Positions 45,865 through 56,793 of a DNA stretch of 64,000 bases are shown one piece after another; position 1 is the first letter of the stretch; the number at the start of each line of letters is the position of its first letter. The stretch covers positions 124,001 through 188,000 of the forward strand of contig JFHB01000001.1 of the NCBI GenBank assembly GCA_000729835.1, given 5' to 3'. The notes below the pieces were generated by a model. The model worked only from the letters and a program-made list of their open reading frames with translations. It had not been told where the DNA came from and did no database searches. The translations under genes were made by a program, and so were the position numbers. Origin of the DNA: Atkinsonella hypoxylon (lineage: Eukaryota > Ascomycota > Sordariomycetes > Hypocreales > Clavicipitaceae).

Positions 45865-47807
45865 TTAACATTTTCCTACTCTTGCTGATTCGGTTTTTTC
45901 ATGCTGCACCGCCCAAAGAGTGATAATAATGTCTATGAGACAAGCTCCAGATGTGGCCCAGTACGCTGAACGATAACATTCCACACCACCGTGACATGAA
46001 CGTTTGCCACTAGGATCAAAGACGCTATGAGAGTCCAGTATCAAACCATAGAACACATTGAACACGTTGGACGAAATGACCGGAGCCAGCGTGATGAAGC
46101 CCCAGTTCTGGCTCAAGCCACGAATGCCGAATGCTTCTGTCATCAACGAAGGAAACACGCCAAACAAGAAACCATAGCCAAGGCCGGAGAGCCCTGATAC
46201 AAATCCTAAAAGGCGAGGATTTTCGACAACTAAAGCGCACGTTTGGGCAAACAAGAATATTACAGAGGCGACTATCAGACACCAAATGCGACTAGCATGG
46301 AGGGATTTGACCAAAATATCGGATCCAACTCCTAGGTATCACCCCGTTAGAAAAAATTGTAATTTGGGGAGGAGACGAGCATGACTGAGACAATTGCGGC
46401 AGGTGATTTAAGGCAGTCTGGCTGAATTTCGAGGTCTGTCTCTCGGGACTACTTGGAGAACTCACCGCTGAGAAGGCGGCCAATGAAACTGCACAGAGAC
46501 AAAATTGAAACATGCATCTGTTGCTGATGTAAGAGGAACTCTTCGGTAACCGATGAATCGTGATGCTTCCAGAGAACATTGACGTCGTTCCCGATGTTGC
46601 TAAGATCTGTTAGCCCATATCGCTCGGTCGGAAAGCTTCTGAATTAAATTAATGTCAGATATCAAGCTTACTTGATCGTCATGAGTCCAACTCCGGAGAG
46701 GATCGCCATTATGGTGAAAAGAAGCAAGAACAACTGGTTCCGCAAGAGCTTCAAGCCACGAATATCTATATGAAGGGATCGATCCGTATCAACACTGTTC
46801 GCAACTACATTCTCTACAGGGTTTGACATTGCTGGCGACATCAATGACGAGGTTTCATCGACAACGTTCTCGTCAATTTCATTCTCAACAAAATTGTCAC
46901 CAGGCGAGGGATCGGCTGCTATTGATAGGGGTAAAGCTTGCGCGGCTACAGAGCCGACTGAAGACGTACCAGGTTCCATGGAAGGCTGACCGTAAGGAGA
47001 ACATGACCTGTCGTGTAATGGCCGTAGGTCAGTAGACATGGATGATGAACGACGAGCTTCATTATTGATAACAGGATGGTAACTGGAATGCGGATAGACC
47101 CGAAGGAACAAAAAGCCAGAGAATGTCAGGCCGAAGGTTCCCCAAGAGAGAAGTTTCAAAAATGCGCTTGGGTCGCCAGGGAAGAATAGAGCACCAAAAG
47201 ACGAGAAAAAAAAGGCGCTGAGACCGAAAGCGGCGACAGGAAATGCTGTTGCCGTACCGCGATGACTAGGCCAATTAAGAGCCGATGTCTTCACAGCGGC
47301 AGCAAATGCTATGCAGCTCCCAAGCCCAGAAAGAAAGGAAAAGAAACACATCGCGGCCGCGGCACCAGAAGCACTTTCATAGGCAATATGAAGAGGAAAA
47401 TAGCCCGCAACCAGAAGGATGGCGCCGATAAGGACAAAAGGGCGGGGCCCTCGACGGTCTACGTAAATACCAAGGGGAACGCCGAGCGAGTACATTCCCA
47501 AATTTCCAAACTGGCCGATCAGGTTGCTCTGGGTGGCTGATAGCTTCAACCTCTCTGCGAACTGTGGTGCCCAGGCCGAATAGACATACTTCTCAAGCAA
47601 TATGCCTTATACGTTAGCGTTCATCCTGTCTCATGAGCGGGCCCATCAGTCAGAGTAGGGAAAGTAGCAGGATTCGACTACGTGCGGTGTGCACCTCATA
47701 GTCTGTTGTAAACTCACGTTGGTGCCACAAGCAAGGGATATGACTGTGGCAGCAAGGCTCGCTATGAAGCGAGCTCGCCGCAGCTGTTGCGGATGTTGTT
47801 GGCCCAT
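45865..47807 (-). CDS. MFS transporter of the nodulin-like/Fmp42 type
   Basis: Membrane transporter of the major facilitator superfamily; substrate unknown. Exons 47807-47718, 47588-46672, 46599-46466 and 46331-45865; 535 residues. The N-terminal exon (RARFIASLAATVISLACGTN) joins YVYSAWAPQFAERLKLSA, a block I know from fungal Fmp42/nodulin-like transporters. It is followed by GNLGMYSLGVPLGIYVDRRGP, which includes the D-R-x-G-R-like cytoplasmic loop. Six hydrophobic helices are seen in the first half, then a roughly 110-residue acidic cytosolic loop, then five or six more. The first acceptor chosen (47589) is not the nearest AG after the CTAAC branch point but the only one in frame. Divergent from the SERINC gene. 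Confidence 0.85.
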
Positions 47808-48515
47808 GTCGGATATCTTAGTTCAGCAACTCTGCGGCTTGCACATCTGACACGAGAAGACCAGAGTCAAAACAACATTAATGGCTTCTTTTGCCCAGAT
47901 CAGACGGTAGGAGGACGAGGTCGTTCAAAGATAAGGGGAAGCTGCCGTCGGAAGGGTTGCTACCCGGTATGACAAAGGTTGCGTAGCAATCAAAGTAAGG
48001 GTAAGCGGTGCTAAATAATGACCTGGATGTTAGTTAGCACTTAGCATCAGCACGACAGAAGATGTGCAGCAGCGCAGCGTCGGGCTGATCCACGTTACCA
48101 TGTTATTCTATTGACAGATTAATCGGCACATTGTGGCCACCTACACCGCGATCAACAGAGGCCTGACGTCCTGGTTAATTGGTCGATTGCGTGCGTGCTT
48201 AAGTTAACGTCGCTGACGGCTGCCCGCTACTTCATGCATGTAACCCACTCAGGAGCCTGAGCCAACTTGTTCTCCACTTTTGTGGATAAACCCCGGACTC
48301 CAAAAGTCAGTTCGACATCATCACCAATACTCACGTCTCTACTTCATTTTTCGGCCCAGTGCGCGCGCGCCTTCTCTGCGACCTAGGCAGTGGTGGCCGA
48401 TCGTGTCCAAAACATTCATCACATACTATCCACTACTTGTGCTGTCTTTAGGTCCTAGAATTCCATCATCTTGCACCGAGCCACCAGTCTCAGCCTCTCT
48501 GATCACTCAGCCGAG
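47808..48515. promoter_or_regulatory. Divergent promoter region of the MFS and SERINC genes
   Basis: 708 bases between divergent starts, including a probable long SERINC leader. It contains a GCGCGCGC run near 48361-48368. ORFs such as 48280-48708 run across the SERINC splice sites and are shadows. Confidence 0.45.
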
Positions 48516-50124
48516 ATGGGGGCTCTCCTGTCACTTCCACTGCTCGTTGTGCCGAGCATGGGCACTGTATGGCGGCCTAATTTCCAACCTTTATTGTCGT
48601 ATCTCAATACTTCGCGTACTGATATTCACAGGTATTATCGTTCGCGGCGAGTTGCTGTGGTGCTGCAACCTGTTCAATGGTTTGCAGCGCTTGTGGCAAG
48701 TGTGGTAACAGGTACGTCTGCGATCGCTATGTTTCCCGCATTTCCTCCCAGAGTTTCGCTTCCTCGAAATGATGAAGCCCCTCATATTACCACAGAATAT
48801 TATGTTAATAACCCCTGGAAGCGTTGCTACACGTATTGCCTATGCACTTCTGCTACTGGTGAATTCGATCCTTGCCTGGATTATGCTCACACCTTGGGCA
48901 ATCGAAAAGTTACAACACCTAGCTCTGGACTACGTCAAGATCAATTGTCCAGAGGGTGAATGCTACGGCTGGTTGGCTGTGCATCGAATAAACTTTGCTC
49001 TCGGTCTTTTTCATGTTGTCCTCGCCGGGTTGTTATTTGGCGTCACATCCTCGAAGCATCCACGTGCCGCGATACAGAATGGATACTGGGGCCCCAAAGT
49101 CATTATCTGGCTCGCACTTATAGTTGTGGCCTTTCTTATTCCGAACGCATTCTTCATATTCTGGGGCAATTACATTTCTTTGATATGCGCCATGCTGTTC
49201 TTGATTCTGGGTTTGGTCCTCCTTGTCGATCTAGCTCATACATGGGCCGAGTATTGTCTGGCGCAGATCGAGGCTACAGATTCAAGGTTTTGGCGGTCTG
49301 TTCTCATTGGAAGCACTTTGGCTATGTATATTGGATCTCTCGCCATGACTGTGATCCAATACGTTTTTTTCGCAAAAGGCGAGTGCCACATGAATCAAGC
49401 CGTCATCACAATAAACCTGCTATTTTGGCTTGTGGTGTCTGGCATCTCGATAAACTCCAGCGTACAAGAGTGCAATCCTAAGGCGGGGTTGGCGCAAGCT
49501 GCCATGGTCGCGATATACTGCACCTATCTCACAATGTCGGCCGTATCTATGGAGCCAGATGACAATCATTGCAATCCGTTGATCCGGGCTCAGGGAACAA
49601 GAACAACATCAGTGGTCATCGGTGCAATTGTTACCATGCTGACTGTCGCATACACAACGACCCGTGCGGCCACACAGAGTCTTGGTCTTGGCAACAACGA
49701 TTATGGTATACGATTACCCGACGATGATGAGCACGACCTAGTAACACAACAGCCCAGTGCTCGGCGAGAGATGAGAGCTGAAGCCTTAAGACGGGCTGTC
49801 GAGGAGGGCAGCTTGCCTGCTGACGCGTTGTTATCGGACGACGAAAGTGATTCTGATGAAAATACACCTCATGATGACGAAAGGTCACGAACACAATATA
49901 GCTACACGATGTTTCACATTATATTTTTCCTGGCTACTGCATGGGTTTCAACTTTGTTGACGATGCAATATGAAGAAAGCACGAAAAATGGAGACTTCGC
50001 TACTGTGGGCCGTACATATGCCGCCAGCTGGATCAAGATTGTCAGTGCTTGGGTATGCTATGGTCTCTATATCTGGAGCTTGATCGCGCCCATTGTCCTT
50101 CCTGAACGTTTTGATTTTGCATAA
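48516..50124 (+). CDS. TMS1: SERINC/TMS1 family membrane protein
   Basis: Multi-pass protein of the serine incorporator family; roles in lipid scrambling and serine-derived lipid synthesis are known for relatives, but the fungal function is unsettled. Exons 48516-48566, 48632-48711 and 48822-50124; 477 residues. The start MGALLSLPLLVVPSMGT joins the cysteine-rich SCCGAATCSMVCSACGKCGN, then SVATRIAYALLLLVNSILAW. About ten hydrophobic helices follow, with family blocks CYGWLAVHRINFALGLFH, FWGNYISLICAMLFLILG and VSMEPDDNHCNP. A charged Asp-rich loop near residue 370 precedes the last two helices. The small first two exons are not visible as long ORFs; splice sites are GT..AG and the phases agree. 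Confidence 0.94.
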
Positions 50125-50933
50125 TGTTTTCCTGTTCAAGGGAGTCTAGAAATAGAGGTTAATTAGCGGACTTCCGTGTAGTTGGAGACATTCTTTTGTC
50201 ATAAAGTGCGACAACCGGGGTCTCTAATTAGCGGTGCGCCAATCAGGATTAGAAGTGTTAAAGGTACTTAATTTTACGTGAGAATGTCATCACGATAGAA
50301 GTCCCGACAACCTCCAGATGTACGCCGAGGTACATCGCACACTTTGCAGCCACACATGTCTGTTCGAGGGGCCTCGCGTGTACCGTAACCGTGACCGTGA
50401 CCGTGACCGTGAAAGGGAAGGCCATGAAGACTGTATTGAGCGATCCAGGGCCGCATGGGGGAGCATCCATGCAACGACGCATTTACCGACAAAGTCCCTT
50501 ATCCGTGACAAAGCACCTAAATCTATTGCTACTTCCATGATTGACAAAATCCATAATAGAATTGAAAGCTCTTTCTTTGGATTGGAGGGATTAAATTTAA
50601 CGAGCCTTTGTATTCAGATTTGGCGCAGCGTAAACGTGGTGGCACTACGTCGTGTCCCCGGGTCGACAGAAGGATGCGCCTGCGCATGTGGTTCACAAAC
50701 ATTATCGTTGGTCCACTTCAATCAGTGGTGAAACGCGGTGAATAGAGCTACGAAGCACCTTCGTGGTTGCACTCCTCTATGAATTGCGTGATAGCAGTTA
50801 CGACCAAGGATTCATCAAATACACCCACTGAAAATATTGCATTCACCCAGATGTTGAGATGCTGCATCTGCTAAGCGACAAGCTATACATATAAAAGACT
50901 CAGCTTATTCTGAGCATATTCTTCAAGCTCTAT
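50125..50933. other. Convergent intergenic region with (ACCGTG)n repeat
   Basis: 809 bases between the SERINC and MSP1 stops. A hexamer repeat with about four ACCGTG units is at 50388-50411. The open frames on both strands through this repeat are a by-product of its 6-bp period. Confidence 0.5.
50388..50411. repeat. Hexanucleotide microsatellite (ACCGTG)n
   Basis: Four tandem units, preceded by a degenerate unit (ACCGTA), in the convergent 3' region. Confidence 0.75.
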
Positions 50934-52388
50934 TTAGTCTTGGCTTTCAGCAAGTTCATCCACATCCTCGTATTCCCCATCCGACACCTGCGTGCTGGAC
51001 TTTCCTTCGCGTTTCGCACAGTAAGATTTGTTCTTGCTCGAATTTGTTTGACCAGCACACTGGCCAAAGAAGTCGCCAGTTCGTATACCACGAAACTGAG
51101 TAGGGTCGACTGCAGCCATATACCGCCCTTCTACTCTATGATGACGCATGTATTCCCGCACAGGCGCCATAGCAGCATCTCTACATGCCTCCTTAATATC
51201 GCTTCCTGATAAACCAGCCGTGATCTTTGCAACATAATTCAGGTCAAAATGCTCGAGATCCGTTTTGGTATCTTGCAAAATAAGCTGCAAGATTCTCTGC
51301 CGCTGCGCGAGGCCTGGAAGAGGCACAGGGAATTTCTTGGGCATCCGTCGTAAAATCGCCTCGTCAATGTCATTGATTCGGTTTGTAGCCCCTAGGACAA
51401 CAATTTGTGCCGGCATTCCAGAAGAATTTGCTGATGTAAGCCCATCCCACAATGTCATAAACCTGTTGATCCATATCAGTACTTCGATATTGCAAAACCG
51501 TAGATTAAATCTCACTCAGCCTTGACCATGCCGCTCGCCTCGTGCTCTCCACTTCTCCGCGTACCCAAAACGGCGTCAATCTCGTCAATGAATATTATGG
51601 CTGGCTGCATTTTACGAGCCAGAGAGAATACAGCACGGACGATTTTGTTAGAATCGCCGTACCATTTCTCGGTCATAGTTGATATATGGAGATTGATAAA
51701 TGAGGCGCCGCTCTCATGAGCCAACGCTTTTGCCAACATTGTTTTCCCACACCCTGGGGGTCCATGCAATAGTACACCTGAAGGTGCTGAGAGTAACGAT
51801 GCTGCATGAGAGTAAAGATGTGGCATTGTCAGCGGATAAATGACGGATTCTTTGAGTTCCTCAATGATCGCATCCAATCCCCCAATATCTAGAATTGTTG
51901 CACCAATTAGACTTTCTTGCATGCAATTCATGACCTAAAATAAAAAGGAGGCATACCATCGAAGCCCACATGAATATCTTCTGGAGAAACCATCTCCAAA
52001 GCAATCAAGTTCTCGTATTCATTCAGGGCCAGCTCTTCTATCTTCCGAGGCCCGGACCCTTCGCCCTTTTCGTTAGCAATATCGTTGTCTCCAAGCCGAC
52101 GACGATTAAGACGTTCAAGATGGGCTTTCGCTTGTCGTCTAGTTTGTTCATGCTTTTCTTTATCTGGATCCGCGAGATTGCTTAATAATGGCGTTAATAA
52201 GTTTCTGGCTACGTATAGTCCGGCCGTCATCTATAATAGGCATGACTAGATTAATATCAAGAGAAATGACATTGAAGAAAAACATACGAGGAACTTAGCA
52301 GAAGAATCCCCAGTTCTTAGTGACGTACCATGCCCGCGAATAGTATGAGATCTAAGGCAACATCGCCAAGCTTGCGTCTTTCGCCCAT
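50934..52388 (-). CDS. MSP1: Msp1/ATAD1-type mitochondrial outer-membrane AAA ATPase
   Basis: Extracts mislocalised tail-anchored proteins from the outer mitochondrial and peroxisomal membranes. Exons 52388-52329, 52230-51957, 51888-51516 and 51462-50934; 411 residues. The first exon MGERRKLGDVALDLILFAGM and the next MTAGLYVARNLL together form the single N-terminal membrane segment. The linker ends PEDIHVGFDDIGGLD. The AAA core has Walker A GPPGCGKT (about residue 150), Walker B IIFIDEID, sensor-1 GATNR, and RRMPKKF with the arginine fingers. The C-terminal tail is acidic. All four exons join in phase with introns of 98, 68 and 53 nt. It is divergent from the Pcs1-like gene. Confidence 0.94.
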
Positions 52389-52922
52389 GCCAAAGACCCG
52401 ATTTAGCCACGGGACTGTTTTCCCGGGCATGAGGTTTACGTGAAAAATACGAATATGCGGTCTGAGCTATTGTATCGAAGTCGATGAAGAAAGTGCATGC
52501 ATGAAAGAGATTTTTGTTCAAATGCAGCGAGGTATATTAGGGGTATCCTTGGCAAATTAAGAACTTTGAGCTGGCAGGGTGTGACAAGTCAACTACATAT
52601 TCGAAGTCCTGTTTGCCATGCAGGCCCAGGACACTTATCTGTTCGGGCTCTGACTAAGCACTCAGCCGAGGTTTGGGTAGTGTTGGCACGTCGCCCCCAC
52701 CGGGTGTTTACATTCTGCCCAAAAAGGAAAAGGTTAGTTGTCACATTGCTAGGACTCTAATATTGTCAGCCATCATCGGGATATATTGTGGTGGATCTCT
52801 TCGTGTCGGGATCTAATAGAGCTGTCACAAATATTCATATGAAGAGGATAATATTCTACCGGCCACAATCCTCCTCGTCAGACCACCGTTCAATCAAACT
52901 CATCAACCACTTAATTCCAATT
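52389..52922. promoter_or_regulatory. Divergent promoter region of MSP1 and the Pcs1-like gene
   Basis: 534 bases. The frame of the Pcs1-like gene stays open back to about 52788, with an ATG at 52839 that could extend that protein by 28 residues. No clear motif was recognised. Confidence 0.4.
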
Positions 52923-54390
52923 ATGCCTCTAGATTCAAAATCGATCGGAGGATTCGTATCCATGGTGATGTCCGATTCTGAACCAGATTTTGATGACATT
53001 CAGATGATAAAGGTTCGGTCTTTCAAAGGAAACGACTGTAGAGTATCCGCTCCTAGGACGAACAGCGAACGACAAAGCAACATTGCGAATCGCGTCATGA
53101 AAACTACCTCGCGTAATGGACGAAGCAATAATGGAGGACGCGACCTCGGCCATTCAGCTGCCAAACGGCAGATTTTGCTAGAAAAGAGCGTAAATCAGAC
53201 CTTGGGGGGCAATCCCGACCGCAACCATAAGGCGTTAAGACAGCCTGAAAGCCATGATAACGATGTGGAGGCGTCGAAAGTCAGAATGGCTTCTTCTAAC
53301 CCTGAATGGCCGCGTGATTCGAAACACGATTCAGAGAAAAGCAGTCGGCATGATTTCTGCATCGATAAGAATATAGCGGAGGCTAAGACATCAGAGCTCG
53401 TGGAAATTGACAATAACCTAGATGTCGCAACTGTTTCCGCTGCCTCGCTAGAAAAAGGCTATGGATCAAGCGGAACAAATGGGAAGGTCGCGAACTCCAA
53501 CGATGAAGACGAAGCATCAACAGTAAAGCAACTAAGCGAATTGAGAAAGAAATACGACGCACTAGAGGCACGGCACATTGAACTTCGAGACGTGGGTATC
53601 ACAGCTGCCGAGCGTAACTTTGAAAGACTGAAGAGGCAGTCTCAAGAAACCACAGCAGGTACGGATTGCTTCGACCCACTAGATAGCCTTTCTAACAATG
53701 ATGCATCTACAGCTTCTGGGATGCTCATAAACGAACTGAAAGCAGAACTTGCCGCGCAATCCAGCTTTATAAAGCAGCAGGAACAGGTTTGCCGTCAGCT
53801 AGAGCACAGCAAGACAAAAGTCGCCGAGTTGGAGAAAACAATAAATGATCTTACGTCGTCGCTTTCAAAGGCGAGATCGGAAATTCAATCTTTGTCTGCA
53901 AAACTATCAGCAAGCAGGACTGTCGATGCTGGAGCGAAGATACCAGCGAGCATGACCAAGATAGGAGGTGGAGGCGGGAAGTCCACCCCGTCGGGAGTTG
54001 TACAGGTGGCGCAAGCAAAAGAAGACCTTTATGGAGACTTGACCGGTCTCATTGTAAGGGGAACAAGTCATACCAATGGCGAGGATATATTCGACTGCAT
54101 TCAGACGGGAAGAAACGGGAGTAAGTCTCCGAAATTCACCTCCCGGATTTTCTGCTAATTCTTGATAATGGACAGCGCTTCACTTCAAACTGGCTTTGGA
54201 AGGTGGAGATAATCCTGAAAACTACGATGAGGTTCAATTTACCTACAGACCACAACTAGATGCGCAACGAGACTGCGATTTAATGATGGTGTTGCCTGAT
54301 TACATGGTGGAGGAAATAACCTTCACACGGACCCAAGCCCCCAATTTCTATAGCAAATTGAACAAGTCTCTCACGGGACGCTTAGAATAG
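52923..54390 (+). CDS. pcs1: Monopolin complex subunit Pcs1/Csm1 homologue
   Basis: Kinetochore-associated protein; in fission yeast Pcs1-Mde4 clamps microtubule sites and in budding yeast Csm1 co-orients sister kinetochores. Exons 52923-54120 and 54176-54390 (55-nt intron); 470 residues. The N-terminal two thirds are hydrophilic and Ser/Asn/Asp-rich (disordered). About residues 200-345 form coiled coil (QLSELRKKYDALEARHIELR, KTKVAELEKTINDLTSSLSK). The C-terminal globular Csm1/Pcs1 domain begins DLYGDLTGLIVRG and ends FYSKLNKSLTGRLE. The start is uncertain: MPLDSKSIGGFVSMVMSDSE fits the family's short basic start before an SDSE patch; ATGs at 52839 and 52962 are alternatives. Confidence 0.85.
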
Positions 54391-56793
54391 TAAAACCAAA
54401 AAATTATGTGCCGTCATTTAAAATGACATTTGACTGCAGTTTCTCAAGTCCAGAGTGAGTGCTTGTTCACCGTGTTGCAGTTACCAAGGTCCTCGCGCGA
54501 TGAAGTTCAGGTAGCAGCTACTACCGCGTGCTGGATTTCACGCGGCTAGCATCCGGCCCTTTTGACCGTACCAGTGGGTGTGTTGCGCAATCACAACGCT
54601 TCCTTAAAGTCGTGAACGCGGCTTCAGGGACGAGAAGTTTCTCTATTATTGTTAATGTTCCTATCACATAGACCGAGTGTCGCCAGCATCAGTTTTGTAT
54701 CACCTCGATTGTTCCCGATCAATTCTAGACCTGCACCATCAATCCTTTCCTCCTATCTTTTACGCACATTTATCTTGCAAACTTCAGTCGCCTGCAAATC
54801 TATAGCGGTGTAAATCGGGCAAAATTTTCAAATTGAAACCATGTTCCATTTCGAGTTTCCTAAAGCTAAGTGCAAATCGACCAGCAAGCACCATCCCTGC
54901 ACCAGGACCAGCATTACAATCTAGAGTTTCACGTTCATGCACAAGAGTGAAAGAATTGCCTTTGTACACCGAGCCGCCTTGATCGTGATTGGTTTCAGGC
55001 TTCCCAGGCATTATGGTCGTAACCGGCGCGAAGCATGCCATTCCTCACTTCGTCGCCGATTTCTAATTGAACATGAACATGAATGTTCGTTATCTCGAAT
55101 ACCAAATCTCAGTGTATATATAAAGGTACCTTCAGTCTCCAGTGATAAATCAATGCTTCTAATCGCGGCAAGAAAGGGCAGACAGAAATCCGCTTGTGAG
55201 GATCAACGTGAGGGTAGGCGAATAATCTACCAAATAAAGGTACGCGGGCGAGATCTAATCCGCCATGTCTCGCATTGCTGATGGATGCTTCAGCACACAA
55301 GCCTGCTAAAGTGCTTGAGCAAAGTGCTTGAGCAGTTATTTTTTTGGTCCGTTGCTTCCACTCCATTGACCTGCATTCGACGCTAGAACTACCTAACAGG
55401 GGCAGATTAATTGGCCACATTATTATACCATGCTATATCCATTTTCTATTCAAGTATACAGAGCATATGGAAATATATAGAGACACTAAGATAAATATGC
55501 TAATAAAACTATAGCATCCTTCAGCTTTTAATATAATTTTGTGCCATGGTCTTGACTTTGCCGACTCTGCCACTCCTGATTGTGACAGGTATTATGCTCT
55601 CACTCGCCACCTATTACTGGAGAATCGGGATTACAGCAGTTTAGTCTACTTTTATACTTTAGATAGATGTAGGAGGAGAATTCGTCGCAAAGTACCAGAA
55701 CTTTTATGCGACATAGACTTTCTCCACGCCGCTAGCAGGTGATTTTGTCTCTCATTAAGTGCCTAGCTATGTGTTATGAGCCGTCCCCAATGTAAATTAG
55801 CTCAAAGTAATTCTAGGTGGATACTTTGGCTATTCTTTTTGAAGCAATTGGCTTATCATACTTATAGCTAAACCTAGATTAATAGCCCGCAGCTGGGTGA
55901 CCCTGGCTCATACACTCGTCACCTGAATTGAGATGATTCGCCCAACTCGTCCCCATCATTAGTTACCGCCCAACAAGCAGTTGTTGGTTATTCTATTTCT
56001 TTGATACTCATAAGACTACTTTCGTACTGACCCATTTTTCGTCGCTGGTTCAGTGGGGTGACCTCGAGTGACCTGGATTGCCCCATCCAAAGTTGGTAGG
56101 GTCATGAAACGTGCGATATAACTCTTTGTAGCTCGGACCGTCGTTAGGACTTTATGAAAGCACAAATTAGTCATACTTGTGGCCGGATGTACCTTGCAAC
56201 GATGTTTTGATTGGCTAATAATCCTTGTCGGTAGGAAAGAGTGGTCTTATGAGCACGAGGGAAAAACAAAGAAAAACCCCAGGTCCCACCAATACCTTGC
56301 ATGTCCTCAGTCTACGGAGTAGAGTCCCCAGACCAATAATACCCGTTTATCAGTATTTCAACTCTGTAACTCTGTCCGCTGCCATCGATGCCAATTTGCG
56401 GGGAGCCAGGAGTTCATTTTTGACTGGTGCTCAGAGGGGGCACACCAGAACTGACACAGTACAGGTCTTCTTCGCTGCATTGACTTGATTAGAGTTAGTA
56501 AAATTTCAAAGCTACCGACCAGACATCTGTGTGATCAACTCACACAAATCGTCCACCGCCTGGCCCGCTCGCAAGGCACTGAATACGGCTGGTCTGGCTT
56601 GCTTTGCACAGCTTTCTCCTCCGAGATTCCGTTCTCGCCTCTGTCGCCGCCGCGGGGCTTCTAGCTTGTGTTCCCCCTCCTTGTACAGGCTGTCGTCGCG
56701 TTGTTACGATTTTGCCGAATCTCCCATTCACAACCGTCACGTTAGCCCGGCACGGAGCCCTGGCCGTAATTTTGCGAACGTTTCGACAGCACC
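54391..56793. other. Gene-poor region with possible gene fragments
   Basis: 2.4 kb. The minus strand carries two neighbouring protein-like frames. At 55420-55109 one reads RVPLFGRLFAYPHVDPHKR before a possible donor (GTACCT near 55128). At 55041-54784 another reads GGSVYKGNSFTLVHERETL. A CAATTAG acceptor-like site lies between them, but a TGA in the joined frame breaks the pair. The rest (55450-56200) is AT-rich without supported frames. The word TACGGAGTA is at 56313-56321. The right end must hold the promoter of the zinc-cluster gene. Confidence 0.4.
54784..55041 (-). pseudogene. Possible gene fragment, unrecognised
   Basis: An 85-codon frame (MACFAPVTTIMPGKPETN ... DLHRYRFAGD) with protein-like composition but no family I recognise. 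Upstream, after an in-frame TGA, an acceptor-like CAATTAG would link it to the frame at 55420-55109. It may be the remnant of a two-exon gene, or chance. Confidence 0.25.

Noticed and set aside
48280..48708. 142-codon plus-strand ORF at the SERINC 5' end
   Set aside because: It runs across the first SERINC intron in another frame; the spliced reading gives the family N terminus.
50258..50731. Overlapping ORFs on both strands through the ACCGTG repeat
   Set aside because: A 6-bp repeat keeps several frames open; the repeated HGHGHG or DRDRDR text is an artefact of the repeat.
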